Positions 11,106-23,049 of a DNA stretch of 61,677 bases are shown here, in pieces. Each line of letters starts with the position of its first letter. The stretch's first letter is position 1. The position numbers and the translations under genes are program-made. Under the pieces are notes generated by a model that was not told the DNA's origin, searched no databases, and saw nothing but the letters and a program-made list of their open reading frames with translations. Origin of the DNA: Pseudoneurospora amorphoporcata. Lineage: Eukaryota > Ascomycota > Sordariomycetes > Sordariales > Sordariaceae. The stretch covers positions 1 to 61,677 of the forward strand of contig MU859266.1 of NCBI GenBank assembly GCA_033297205.1, written 5' to 3'.

Positions 11106-12194
11106 TCAGCAAGACTGTCCTGTCGAAACAAAACTCTCGGCCGCATCCTTGATGCTCTCCTCCAAGCTCGTCCATCTCTCCTGTCCGATAGCACGCAACA
11201 ACGAGAGAGAAATGTCGGCCAGAACCTGCGATTCATCACATTGATATGACCCCGGCAATTCCACCAACTCCTCCCTCTCAGGATACAAGTCCTTGAAGAT
11301 ATCCAGGGGCTGTTTCCAATTGAACCGCTCCGCAAAGCCATAGACCCTCGATCCAGTCAATCCCGACACCAACACGCCCAAGTACAGCCGCCCAACGTCT
11401 CGAGCATCAATGAACCACGACGGTCCGAGAGTGGCCATGACTTCCAGCGCCTGCTTCGGCTTTCCATCGTACAAAGCCCTGACCCACCCAGCCGTGCTGG
11501 CCGACTGATTCTCGGGATCAAGGATCGGCCCAATGACGGTAGAAATGAGCATGGCGTTGAAGGTAAACGTCGGCTTCTCCCTCGCAACCCAGTCCCACAG
11601 CGCCTCTTCGACTTTAACCTTGATAGCCATGAACGGCGCAAGCCCCTTTTCTGCATCAGGGATGCTCGGATCCTCAGCCAACGCCACCGCCTCCTGATTC
11701 CATGACTTCTCCGTCAGCGTCCCGGCAGGGGCCCCGACCTTGGGCGTGTACGCCGCCCACAAAGAACTGGTGTAGATGAAGGCCTTGACGGTGTCCGAGC
11801 CCGCTGTCTTGGCGGCGTGGAGTAAGCCGTATAGACACTTGAGTTCCTGGTTGACGGCTTTGGGTACGTCGCGGTCGTCGAGCCAGGCGACTCCCGCTAC
11901 GGTGATTACGGCCGAGACGCCGGCGACGTGGGCGTCCCAGATGCCGGGGGCGGTGATGTCGGGGACTTGAACGAGTTCGAGACGGTTGGCGGCGCCGTAG
12001 CGCGAGGTGAAGAAGGGCTCGACCCAGGCGCAGCGGGACTTGTTGCGGACAGTGCCGCGGACGCGGTAGCCGGCTGCGAGGAGCTGGTCGGCTATGTGAC
12101 TGGCGATTAGGCCGTTGATGCCGGTAACGAGGATGAGGGAGTTGAGTGGGATGAAGGGGTCTTGGGTGGTGATTTTGAGGGGGATATTGGCCAT
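11106..12194 (-). CDS. NAD(P)-dependent extended SDR, Gre2/dihydroflavonol-reductase-like
   Basis: Single-exon, 362 aa. The start at MANIPLKITT (12194) is preferred over an in-frame ATG 59 codons upstream because the Rossmann motif then lies at residues 24-35 (TGINGLIASHIA), as in the family. Asn/Asp-rich strand VITVAGVAW and the active-site serine strand FIYTSS (138-144) are present. The usual YxxxK catalytic motif, aligned at residues 188-192, reads FMAIK: the lysine is kept but the tyrosine is phenylalanine (codon at 11631-11633). Family members reduce ketones or aldehydes (Gre2, 3-beta-HSD and anthocyanidin-reductase-like enzymes). With the Tyr replaced this copy may be inactive or work differently. 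Convergent with the methyltransferase and divergent from the hydantoinase fusion. Substrate unknown. Confidence 0.82.
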   Translation of the reverse strand: MANIPLKITTQDPFIPLNSLILVTGINGLIASHIADQLLAAGYRVRGTVRNKSRCAWVEPFFTSRYGAANRLELVQVPDITAPGIWDAHVAGVSAVITVAGVAWLDDRDVPKAVNQELKCLYGLLHAAKTAGSDTVKAFIYTSSLWAAYTPKVGAPAGTLTEKSWNQEAVALAEDPSIPDAEKGLAPFMAIKVKVEEALWDWVAREKPTFTFNAMLISTVIGPILDPENQSASTAGWVRALYDGKPKQALEVMATLGPSWFIDARDVGRLYLGVLVSGLTGSRVYGFAERFNWKQPLDIFKDLYPEREELVELPGSYQCDESQVLADISLSLLRAIGQERWTSLEESIKDAAESFVSTGQSC

Positions 12195-13048
12195 GGTGTC
12201 AAGGATTGATTTGGGTGCGGTTGAAGGCTGGTTTCTTTTGATTGTTGCCAGTGACTTGACACTTGACGGATGAAAACGAGCAAAATGGCCGAGAAAGAAG
12301 ATGTCAACAAGGCCGAAGAGCTTTATAACGTGATATACCTCAAACTGAGGGGTAGCTTCATCTCCGGTCACACGAGTCGGCAGGCTAAAAGCCCAGTTGA
12401 CGACTCATCAAATCGAGGCGACCAATAACATTTGGCTAGAAAGCCGATGTCTCACGACGATATTGTCTTGATGGTGTTACGCAGCAGACGGGAGAATGGT
12501 GAGTTGCTGACCGCAGACCGAAGTGCGAGTTGAGGGAGACTACCTCTATCTCGACGACCCTAAGGCTCGCAGCAATCATCGGACATTTGGAGGTTAGGAG
12601 GAAGGCTAATCGTTTTGGTTGACCAAGGGCTTTGGGAATTCCATGTTTCCAGAAATGGGAAATTCCGAGAGAATGAAAGAGGATAAAGGGTCACCCCTTA
12701 TCTGATGATCAGATAATCGCGCATCTCCACTTCCAACTCCTCTTTTAGGGAAAGAATACCCCTGTCGGCGTGTTTTAAGCGGGTCAAATCGCTGAAGACG
12801 TTCACGATCGTCTCCATTTCCCCCCACCTTGGAGACCACTCCGGCTGGCGGATATGCGTCATAACCATCATGTCTGCCCTTCTTTGATGGGGTTCATGAT
12901 CTTTTCCCCGGGGATTCTTCCATCCAATTTCTAAACCCCAACTTCTCCACACTTGAACCGCACTTCAATCTTCACCTTCACCGAGCCCTCTCACCTATCA
13001 AACAGACACTCCCAGACTAACAGCATTTCACCATCAATTACCTGCAAC
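12195..13048. promoter_or_regulatory. Divergent promoter of SDR and hydantoinase fusion
   Basis: About 850 bp between two outward-facing genes. It contains pyrimidine-rich leader-like sequence just before 13049 (CACTTC, CCTTCACC, ACTCCC). No specific site assigned. Confidence 0.45.
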
Positions 13049-16000
13049 ATGACATCCCAACCCTCAACCCGCCGCCTCCGCATTGGCGTCGATGTCGGCG
13101 GCACCAACACCGACGGCGTCATCCTCGACCCTTCCCTCGCTTCTTCCTCATCTTCCAAGGGCATCCTAGCCCACATCAAGACCGCCACCACCCGCAACCC
13201 CAGCGACGGCATCATCACCGCCATAACCTCCATGTTCACCCAACTTTCAGCCACCCACCCGAACATCCATCCCCAGGACTCCATCGCCAGCGTCACTATC
13301 GGCACCACGCACTTCGTCAACGCCGTCATCGAGCGGGATCCCACCCGCCTCTCGCCCGTCGCGGTCCTCCGTTTATCAGGACCCTTCTCCAAGCACGTAC
13401 CCCCCTGCGTTGACTGGCCGGAGGATATGCGCTCTTTGATACTAGGCTACCACGCGCGCGTGAAGGGCGGATTGGAAGTAGACGGTTCTCTGATCAGCGA
13501 CATTGACGAGGATGAAATCCGTCACCATTGCCAGAAAATCAAGAAGAAAGGGATCAAAGCGGTGGTGGTTAACGGGGTGTTTAGTCCTATTGATGCCGTT
13601 CACAAACAGGAGGAGAGGGCGGCGGAGATTATCCGAAGAGAGTTGGGTGACCATGTAGATTTGGTGTGCTCGAAGGAGGTGGCGAACCTGGGGTTTTTGG
13701 AACGGGAGAATGCGGCGGTTTTGAATGCGAGTATACTGCGGTTTGCGAGAAGGACAATTAGGGAGTTTAGAGAGGCGGTTAGGAAGCTTGGGCTCCAGGG
13801 CTGTCCGGTGTTCATTACGCAGAATGATGGGACGATTTTGAAGGGCGAAAAGGCGGCCGAGTTGCCGATCAAGACTTTCTCGAGCGGGCCGACCAATAGT
13901 ATGCGGGGAGCGGCGTTTTTGGTGCAGCAGCAGCAGCAGCAGGAGCAGGAGAACGAAAAGAAGGAAGGGGAGGAGGCTATGATAGTGGTGGATATTGGTG
14001 GGACTACTACTGATGTTGGGTTGCTTTTGCCTAATGGGTTTCCAAGACAGCAGGCTGCTTATAGCGAGTTGGCTGGAGTGAGAATGGTATGTTTATTGCC
14101 CAGAATGTACAACTCCGTGCATTGAGGTTACAACTCTTTCGTGTGTATCTGGGTGGCTGATTAATTTCGTCTGAACTCTTCTGAGTGTATAGAACTTCTC
14201 ATGCCCAGACATTAGAAGCATCGGTCTCGGCGGCGGTTCCATCGTCCGCAAAGACTCAAATGGCGGCATCACTGTCGGACCAGACAGCGTGGGCTACAAG
14301 ATCGACAAGGAAGCCCTCCTCTTCGGCGGAAGCACGCTCACCACAACGGACTGCACCGTGCTCGCCAACCCCGATATCACCAGCATTGGTGACGCCAGTC
14401 TCGTCAAAGACGCACTAACCAAAGAAGAAACCGAACAGTTCAAGGTCATAGTCAAGAGTAAGATCGAGAAGATCATCGATAATATGAAGACATCACCAGA
14501 CGACTTGCCAGTCATTCTCGTAGGCGGCGGTGCAGTCATTGCTCCCGATGAGCTTCAAGGTGCAAGCAAGGTCCTCAAGCCGCGATGGTCCGAGGTTGCA
14601 AACGCGATAGGAGCTGCTATTTCCCGCGTCAGTGCCGTTGTGGACACGATCAAGTCGACGGAGACGAACACGGAGAAGCAGTTCTTGGAGGAGATCAAGA
14701 AGGAAGCCATCGAAAGGACCATTGCGGCTGGTGCTTCACCGGAATCCGTCGAGGTCGTGGAGATTGAGATGCTGCCTTTGCAGGTAAGTTCAGTCTGGCA
14801 ATTTAATGGAATCTACTCCTCGTGCACCACCAGGCCCACATCACCCGTCCTTACTATACGGGCGGGCCCCAGTGTGGAAGTGACGACTGGAACGACTAAC
14901 GTAAAATCGGCACTTGTTAGTACGTCAAGAACAAAACTCGTTTCATCGTCCGCGCAGCCGGCGACTTCGATTTCACGCGATCAGATCTGTCAAACGCCGA
15001 GGAGGAGGAGGAGGAGGGTGCTTCCGAAGACGCCGTGGACGAGGACCCCTTACCCGAGCGACAAGCAGTCACAGACCCCAACAAGCCAAAAGCATCACCA
15101 GAAGCAGCAGTCGACGTCCTCACTTATACTCCCACCGTCCGCAACCGCATCTGGCACATCTCCGAAACAGACCTCGCCTTCATCTCTACGGGTTGCTACA
15201 TCCTCGGCACCGGCGGCGGCGGCTCCCCTTACGCCTCGATGATCCTGCTCCGCCAACTTCTCCGGTCCGGCGCCTCCGTGACAGTCGTCTCTCCCGCGGA
15301 CGTGCCCGACACCGCCGCCGTCGGGTGCGGGTGCGGCGCCGGCTCGCCAACCGTCAGTATCGAGAAGCTCCAGGGAGATGAGATGATGCAAGCGCAGACG
15401 GAACTCTACAAGGCACTGCTAGCCTCTCATTCCAGCCCATTAGGGGTATGTTCCGGCCAGGACGAAAACAACATGTACAGCGAGCAGAAGACAAAAGCGA
15501 CGCACATGATAGCCCTCGAAATCGGCGGCGGCAACGGCCTCCAAGGCATGACGCTCGGCGCCAGCACCAACATGAACGTCCCCTGCGTGGACGGCGACTG
15601 GATGGGCCGCGCGTACCCGACCAAGTGGCAGACTACACCCGTGGTGTTCAACGAGCGGTCGCCCATCTGGAGCCCCATCGCCGTGGCCGACGGGAACGGG
15701 AACGTGCTGGTGATGCCCAAAGCGGCGTCGGATGCGGCGGTCGAAAGGATCATTCGTGCGGCGCTGAGCTCCATGGGTAGTCAGGTGGGAGCGGCTGATC
15801 CGCCTGTTACGGGCGCGGAGATGAAGAGGTGGGTGGTGGAGAACACGGTGTCGCAGGCGTGGAGGCTGGGGAGGGCGGTGGCGAGGGCGAGGGCGATGAA
15901 TCGGCTGGAGGAGGTGGCGGAGACGATTGTGGAGGAGTGTTCATCTGGTGATGGTGGTGGTGGAAGACATGGAGAGAGGGAGAAGGGGGCGAAGGTGTTG

Positions 16001-16555
16001 TTCAAGGGAAAGATTGTGGGCGTTAGGAGGACGTTGAGGATGGGACATGTTTATGGAGAGTGTATCATTGAGGGCACCGATGTGTCGTCGGATGATACTG
16101 TTACTACTACTACTATTACAAGTGGTGGGAAGAGAACGGAGGGAGCTGTTGGTGGGGATGAACAGAACTTGTTCACTGGCAAGAGAATCAAGATCCCGTT
16201 CAAGAACGAAAACATCGCTGCTATCCGTATACCGGAAAACGATGGTTCTAACGGCAGCGACGACGACGGCAAAAAGGAGTTGGAGAAGCAGGAGGATGTA
16301 CTGGCGATCGTGCCGGACCTCATCGCGGTCATCGACGCTCAAAGCGGTGAAGCCGTAGGCACTCCCGAGTATCGCTACGGCTTGCTGGTCATTGTTCTCG
16401 GAATCGCCGCTTCAGACAAGTGGACGGGGTCACAGAGAGGCATCGATCTTGGTGGTCCCAAGGCGTTCGGCTTTGACCACCTGAAGTACGAGCCTCTGGG
16501 CACGTTCGTGAAGCCCGTCAGCGTCATCGACGAGTTTGATAGGTCGATAGAGTAA
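13049..16555 (+). CDS. Hydantoinase/oxoprolinase fused to S-methyl-thiohydantoin desulfurase-like (DUF917) domain
   Basis: Three exons (13049-14086, 14193-14783, 14921-16555), introns of 106 and 137 bp, 1087 aa. The first half is an ATP-dependent hydantoinase A/oxoprolinase fold (ASKHA type): phosphate-1 motif GVDVGGTNTDG at residue 13, phosphate-2 VVDIGGTTTDVG near 313, GLGGGS and an adenosine-type GGGAVI. A Gln-rich insertion (six Q at 13923-13940) precedes phosphate-2. After an acidic EEEEEE linker, residues ~590-1087 form a DUF917 domain: GCYILGTGGGG near 633, ALEIGGGNGL, VPCVDGDWMGRAYP, and a C-terminal GVPEYRYGLLV-like strand. Together they suggest cytosolic ring opening, with removal of sulfur, on hydantoin-type compounds; the substrate is not shown by sequence. 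A GTATGT at 15446 lies in frame but has no acceptor at a plausible distance, so it was kept as coding. Confidence 0.85.
13923..13940 (+). repeat. CAG repeat encoding a Gln run
   Basis: Six consecutive CAG codons, followed by GAG CAG GAG, in a surface insertion of the hydantoinase domain just before the second phosphate motif. Likely length-variable between strains. Confidence 0.8.
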
Positions 16556-17346
16556 GGTACAGGGAAGGATGGTGGCGGATGTAGCTCACGATCCCTGCCT
16601 CTAAAGCTTGTATAGATAAGGTAGATTTAAAAGGCCTTAACTTGCATACCTCTAGAGGAGATCTACCAGGGATAGACCCGGAGGTAGATCAGATGAAAAA
16701 GATAAACCTGACTCGAGTTAGGCACAGGATCTAAGCATTTGTTTCGAAACAGCGAAATGAGTGATTTTCAAGCGGATGGCTGATTGGTTTGGGCTGACTT
16801 TCGTTGTCTGTGCCATCGATGAAGCGTATCATAGACGGGACGGAAGACGATCGCGGAGTCGGTGTTCCGGATAACACTCCTGAATAACGTATTGTGTACA
16901 CGACATGTTCACTGGTTTGTTGTTGTTTGCCTCTCTGTACTCAAGTTCACAACATGGCCTGCCAGTAACTGTTCCTTGATTTCTGCCCCCTTTTCTATGG
17001 TTTTCTGTCACAGACTCAAATCACCGTTAGCCCCTAGATGCAGTCGATCTTGCATGAGCGTGACACTTCATTTGATGCCGTGTTCTGCTTCAAGTTAGAT
17101 GCGGTCTCATGCCGTGTGATGCCGCCATTTGCAGAAAAACATGCCATCAAAGTCTCTCTTGCGCAAACAAATTTTATACAAAAGAACACTTCATCTCTTG
17201 ACTTTACTCGTTCCGATTTAACTCAATCAGTAGTCAGATTGTGAATTCTGACCCGAACACTCGTTCATCTCACTTCTCTTTTTGCTCTTTGCAGCATAGA
17301 GTGACCGGTAGTCTAATCGACGGTTGAGTGCTACAGGCGTCCAGTC
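16556..17346. other. Intergenic, hydantoinase 3' end to exchanger 5' leader
   Basis: No gene seen. Near 16620-16700 there are diverged copies of GTAGATC in both orientations around GAGGAGATC, a weak local inverted repeat. The last ~150 bp are pyrimidine-rich and probably the leader of the exchanger. Confidence 0.45.
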
Positions 17347-19792
17347 ATGCGTAAGTTGCCCTGGCCTCCTCACATCCGCCCTTCACTGGCATCAATTTCA
17401 AAAAGCGGCATCAACTAACACCATACCATGGATTACAGACAGAATCCGGACCTGGGCAAGGGCAAAAGCTCATGGCCCAGCGCCTCTGGTGCGCCCAAAT
17501 TTGAGAGCGAGTGAAAGCCGCCGTGGCACAATCACGGAAGCCGAGACTGGCCGCCATGGCTCAGTGGTATCTGGTCAGGTGGATGGAAAGCCACCGGTGT
17601 TCCCTGCTGGTGGAGAGACACAAGCGAAGAAGCCCTCGGTACTACTTGCGCGCTTCTACTCCTGCGCTAGAGGCATTCTTTTCTGCAGCATCGTGAACGT
17701 GGGCCTGGTCTTTGTACCAGTGGCATTCGCCGTCCGTAAGTCTATCAGATCCCCTTCGAATTCTCCTCGTTGTAAGACACTGGGTGGTCTAGGCTACACT
17801 CAAGGATGGAAGGCCAGACACCAGTGGCTCATCGGGGGCTAGGTTCCGGCGAGACACCTCACCTAACCCTTCAGGATGAGCTACACTTGTAGCCCTTCAT
17901 GGCCGTCATGTGCTGCTCGCCTGAGACTCCCAGGTTGCTGACTTGCTTGTTTTTGCAGACTTCGCGTCCATGCCAGCTGGCGTGGTCTTCGCCATGAACG
18001 CTATTGCGATTATACCTGTGGCCGGGCTCCTCAGCCACGCGACGGAAAGCATAGCGGGCCGTTGCGGTGACACGGTCGCTGCCCTGATGAACGTCACCTT
18101 TGGAAACGCTGTCGAGCTAATCATCTTCATGTGAGTGAATCCTGATCCGCCACAGAATCTTCCACGACATCTTCTGTGCCGATCAACAAAGACTCAAAGC
18201 TGACGAATAGTGCGTGCGTGAACAACAGAATTGCGCTCGTAAAGAACGAAATCCGGATCGTCCAGGCCTCTCTCGTTGGATCAATGCTGGTTAACCTCCT
18301 GTTGATCCTGGGGATGTGCTTCATCTGGGGCGGTCTACGCTACCGCGAGCAGATTTACAACAGCACGATAACTCAGATGAGCGCTTGTTTGCTCACACTG
18401 AGTGTGCTCAGCTTGATGCTTCCAACCGCGTTCCACGCCACGTTCAAAAATGAGAAGGAGGCGGATAGCAAGGTCCTACCCCTCAGCCGAGGAACGAGTC
18501 TTATCCTGCTCCTGGTTTACTTCCTCTACCTCATCTTCCAACTACAATCGCACTCCTATCTGTACGCGCCAACGCCAAGGCACGTAATCGAGCGGGAAGC
18601 GGCACCCGGCCCTGCAGCTCATTACTTCAACTCTAGGCGTAACTCGTCTTCATCTCCACCTAGGGCTCGTGATGAGAACTCACGACAAGGGCCCCAGGCA
18701 GTGTCCAACGATGATGGTGGTACAGCTTGGAGGCAGGGGAACAGCAGGGGTGTGACCATAACGGAGCATAGCGCCGCTGAAAGGACGGCAGCTGTCACAG
18801 ATAGCACGCTACACCAGACGCAGGAACTGACGCCTGCTAACCACCCTGATGCTGACACGTTCGCTGTCAATGACGCAAGAGGTCCGGGCCAGCAGGGCGA
18901 AACAGAAGACGTTGATCCGTTGCAAGGTCGAGACCAGCATTCTGGGACCAACGAACAGCATGTTGGTTTTAGCCTGGCCAGTGACGTGGAGGCACAACGG
19001 GACACGGCCCCTCGCACTGCGCCGTTCTTACTCAGATCGCTCCGGCCGATCTCAACTGCTGTTGCCTCCATGTTGGAGAACCCCAACATCGAAGCAAGGC
19101 AACCCAATGACGGTGCACAAGGACAGTCACTGCGGCGTGTCCAGTCTATGCCGGCTGGAACCCGGCGCGGCACCATGCCGGAGCTACCGGCGGTAGTCCC
19201 CATTGTGGTTGACAGCATACCGGGGTCGCCTAGAAACAGCGAGGAAAAGCCAGAGGCCCTGGGGGCCCAGAAGGAGCCGGAGGTGGAAGCCATGTCGCAG
19301 AAAGCTGCCATCATTCTTCTTCTGTGCTCAACCGGCTTGGTCGCCCTCCTTGCCGAGTTCATGGTGGACTCCATCGACGCAATCGTCGCCCGGGATGCAA
19401 ACGCAACCACAGGCATCTCTGAAGCCTTCATCGGTCTGGTACTTATCCCCATTGTAGGCAACGCAGCTGAACATATCACATCTGTGAGCGTGGCACTCAA
19501 GAACAAGATGGACTTGGCAATAGGCGTGGCACTGGGCAGCAGTATTCAAATTGCGCTGTTTGTGACGCCCGTGGTTGTTATCTTGGGATGGATTATGGAT
19601 CGAGACATGTCCCTCTACTTTACCCTCTTCGAGACTGTTTGCATGTTTGTTAGCACCTTCATTGTAAACTTTCTCGTTAAGGATGGGAGGAGCAACTACC
19701 TCGAGGGAGCACTTTTGGCATCTGCCTACCTCATAATCGCCGTGGCAGCCTTTTACTTGCCAAATCCGAGGTTGGCCAGCTCTGTTGGGTAA
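17347..19792 (+). CDS. Vacuolar-type Ca2+/H+ exchanger (CAX/VCX1 family)
   Basis: Antiporter that loads Ca2+ into the vacuole in exchange for protons. Four exons: 17347-17350, 17439-17735, 17959-18130 and 18229-19792; 678 aa. The first coding exon is just ATGC before a GTAAGT donor. It is chosen because exon 2 has no in-frame ATG before TM1 and an upstream TAA (17314) closes the frame. Both alpha-repeat signatures are present: GNAVEL (residues 149-154), followed by IIALVKNEIRIVQASLVGS, and GNAAEH (568-573), followed by the conserved GVALGSSIQIA. Between the two halves is an insertion of about 220 residues that is hydrophilic, Ser/Thr/Gly/Gln-rich and probably cytosolic. That makes the protein longer than yeast Vcx1. 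A second acceptor (TAG at 18208-18210) would add six residues in frame. Confidence 0.9.
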
Positions 19793-21300
19793 GGACGAAG
19801 ATATGACGCAGGATGGGAAGCTGTGGTGGGTAGGCGAAATTCGGGTTACAGATAAACGGTTAACGTTAAGACTCAGACTGAATCGGTAGTTTGTTTGACG
19901 AAGGATCTCGGGCTTCCGGCAACCGCCATATTGGTAGGTGCCGTACCAGAGCCGGTATCAGCCCGGACACTATCAAACTTGGGACCAGCTGCTGCTGCAA
20001 TATTGCAAACAGGGATGGCTGAATAAGTCTATATTAGGTACCTTATGGTCCCCTCATTTGTGCCGTTAGTGGTGAATTTGCTGGTTGGTTTGCAAAGGGA
20101 GGTCTGAAACCAAAGAGGGCCAATCGTGTCGTAAAAGTAGCCTCATTGATAGCGAAGTTTCCAACGAAGGACCATATCGAATTTCATAGCTCCCGTATCA
20201 GGACAGATCGTGAACGACACACTACGCCAAAGGTGTTTGTTGGGCGGCCGTCTTGGCACCCTCAGGTGTCTTTGGGTATATAGTTAAAAGCCGGCCGGTA
20301 CAGGAGATTTTTGCTTGGACAAGGTGGAGAGAGACTTATGAGATTAGATGGGGTGTCGTGCCTCCCTTCCTCCGGAACGTGTCCGCAAGTCAACCGAGCT
20401 CGGTGTTTGACAGGAAAAAACAGACCAAGCGGGGTGACTTTAATAGGGATGGAAAGATAATGATAGAAACTAGGCTTGATTCTGTACTAGGGCTTGAAGG
20501 GAAGAGGGATATGGGAAACCGACCAGCCTGGGATACGGGAAAGCAGTGCCAGTGAGCCAGAGGCCTGGTGAATAAGTAGGGTAATGAAGGAAATTCAGGG
20601 CTCGTAATTCCAACATTCTTTCTTTCCCAACCCCTTAAGTGATACGGGCCAGGTGTTGTGCCTCCTATCCCCCAAAGGACTTGTCCCGGTGCGTTAGGTG
20701 CCGCGTGCTGGAGCTTGCCGGGATATCACTGTCTAGCAAGAGCGAACGAAGATATACGCTCATCCTCCGAGTGATAATGATTCCTCCAACTAAGACCGTG
20801 AGCGGTCTTTGAGAGGTTTGGTCTGACGAAGATGAAGACGGAGGGATTAACTTGATTCCGTGATTTTGTGTGTCATGATTTGGGAGAAAGACATTTCTGT
20901 CTTGAATTTCATAGTTTTATGGTAAAGAGAGAAAGGAGACGAGGAAGAAGAGAAAGATGATGATGGTTCAGGTGGAAGTTCTGGGTTCAGATGTCGAACT
21001 GGAGGAGACGACCAGTGACGATAAAAGACAGCTCCACCGTGGGGAAACACCAACAGCGCTAATCCGAAAATATCTTGATGTGGAGACCAATGAGAGGTAA
21101 TTGTGGGTCAAAGCTCCATTGGAGTGGGACCTGCCAAGCGTGTTTTGCAGGCCGTCACCGCCAAAATTTGGACTGCCCGCATTCTGCTGCGTCCAACCTT
21201 TGCAGGGGCAGCAGGAGCAAACCCAGAAGGCTCCAATCCCAAATCCCATCAACAATCGCAACAAACACCAGCGACAACTTCCAGCACAACACATTACAAA
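19793..21300. other. Intergenic before Notchless
   Basis: 1.5 kb without a convincing gene. The reading frames here (up to 100 codons) lack recognisable composition or splice structure. The stretch holds the exchanger 3' UTR and the Notchless promoter. Confidence 0.5.
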
Positions 21301-23049
21301 ATGGCGACAGTAATACCACCCCCGTCAAAGCGCCAGAAGAGAGAGGAGGTTGAGCGCACCACAACACAAGTCGATGTCGCCCAAGTACTGGCGCCTGAGC
21401 TCGGCTCCTTCAAAGCCAACTTCGTCGACAGCGATGGCAACCAGATGACCGATGTGATCGAAATCAACTTTGCCGATGCCACCGAAAAGAACATCTCCGT
21501 CTTGCTCAATACACTGCTCGAGAGAGACCGCGAAGAGTTCACCCCATACCGATTCCGCATTCATATCCCCGGCAAGGACATCATTGTCGACCAGTACCCT
21601 GCCGATCTCCTCGGCCTTCTCAAGCAGCATGGCGTCGAGAACCCCTTCGAGTATGACAGCCCAGCAAATCATAACAATTCCAAGAATTTGTCTTGCTGAC
21701 CCCTCCGCTCAGAACCACCATCACACTCAGCGCCGAACCCCAGGCTGTTTTCAGGGTACAAGCTGTTTCGCGCCTTGCCCATCGCATTCCCGGTCACGGC
21801 CAACCCATTCTCGCAGCCCAGTTCTCTCCCATTTCGTCCGGTCGCCTTGCTACCGGCAGTGGCGACAACACAGCCCGTATCTGGGACACAAATACCGGTA
21901 CCCCGAAGCACACACTGAAAGGACACACCGGCTGGGTTCTCGGCGTCAACTGGAGACCTGATGGACAGCAACTAGCAACCTGCAGCATGGATGGCACAGT
22001 CAGGATATGGGATCCCGAGACCGGCAAGCCCGTTGGTCAGCCTTTCAAGGGCCACGCCAAGTGGGTGTTGATGACAGCGTGGCAGCCTTACCACTTGTGG
22101 AAGGACGGCACTCCTAGGATTGCCAGTTGCAGCAAGGACGGTACCTGCAGAATTTGGGTTGTCAACACAGGCCGCACTGAGAATGTTCTGAGCGGTCACA
22201 AGAGCTCCGTTGCCTGCGTGCGATGGGGCGGAACTGATCTTATCTACACTGGCTCACACGATAAGACTATCCGGGTATTCGACGCCGTCAAGGGCACCTT
22301 GGTACACAGCTTGACAGCTCATGCCCACTGGATCAACCACATCGGTCTGTCGAGCGACCATGCCCTCAGGACAGCATACTTTGACCACGGCTCCAAGGAC
22401 GTCCCTACCACCGAGGAGGGCAAGAGGGAGAAGGCCAAGGAGCGTTTCGAGAGAGCGGCCAAGATCAATGGCAAGGTTGCTGAGCGGATAGTATCTGCCA
22501 GTGATGACTTTACCATGTACCTGTGGGATCCTACCAACAACGGTACCAAGCCCGTTGCTAGACTTTTGGGACACCAGAACAAGGTGAACCAGGTTCAGTT
22601 CTCTCCCGATGGCACTTTGATTGCCTCTGTTGGATGGGATAACAGCGTGAAGCTCTGGAATGCCAGGGACGGCAAATTCCTCAAGAGCTTGAGGGGCCAT
22701 GTTGCACCCGTAAGTTCTTTCCTATGTTCCTCGCTTACCATGACAGAAGAGTTCTAACACGTTGATGTTGCAGGTATACCAATGCTCATGGTCCGCCGAT
22801 AGCAGACTTCTCATCACGGCTAGCAAAGATACCACGCTCAAGGCATGGAATGTGCGCACTGGCACTCTCGCCATGGACCTTCCCGGACACGAAGACGAGG
22901 TATGTGAACTGAACGAAAACCCCACATCGGTCTTTACATGAAATTGTTTTTAACTTCGCTTCCAGGTATACGCCGTCGACTGGTCCCCGGATGGTAAGAT
23001 GGTAGGATCTGGCGGAAAGGATAAGGCCGTGAGGACATGGAGGAACTAA
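21301..23049 (+). CDS. rsa4: Notchless/Rsa4, 60S ribosome assembly WD40 protein
   Basis: Nuclear pre-60S assembly factor remodelled by the AAA-ATPase Rea1/Midasin through its N-terminal domain. Four exons: 21301-21650, 21713-22709, 22774-22899 and 22966-23049, with introns of 62, 64 and 66 bp; 518 aa, the usual length. The N-terminal NLE domain (about 30-115) is present with the segment DVIEINFADATEKNISVLLN and the following LLERDREEFTPYRF. The rest is an eight-bladed propeller with repeats such as GDNTARIWDTNTG, MDGTVRIWDPETG, KDGTCRIW, HDKTIRVFD, DDFTMYLWD, WDNSVKLWN and KDTTLKAWN, ending DKAVRTWRN. Start context ACAAAATGGCG is good. Single-copy essential gene in yeast. Confidence 0.95.

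Noticed and set aside
15446..15490. Possible extra intron in the DUF917 domain (GTATGT)
   Set aside because: The nearest acceptors give introns of only 35-42 nt, below the usual minimum, and the sequence is open in frame; kept as coding.
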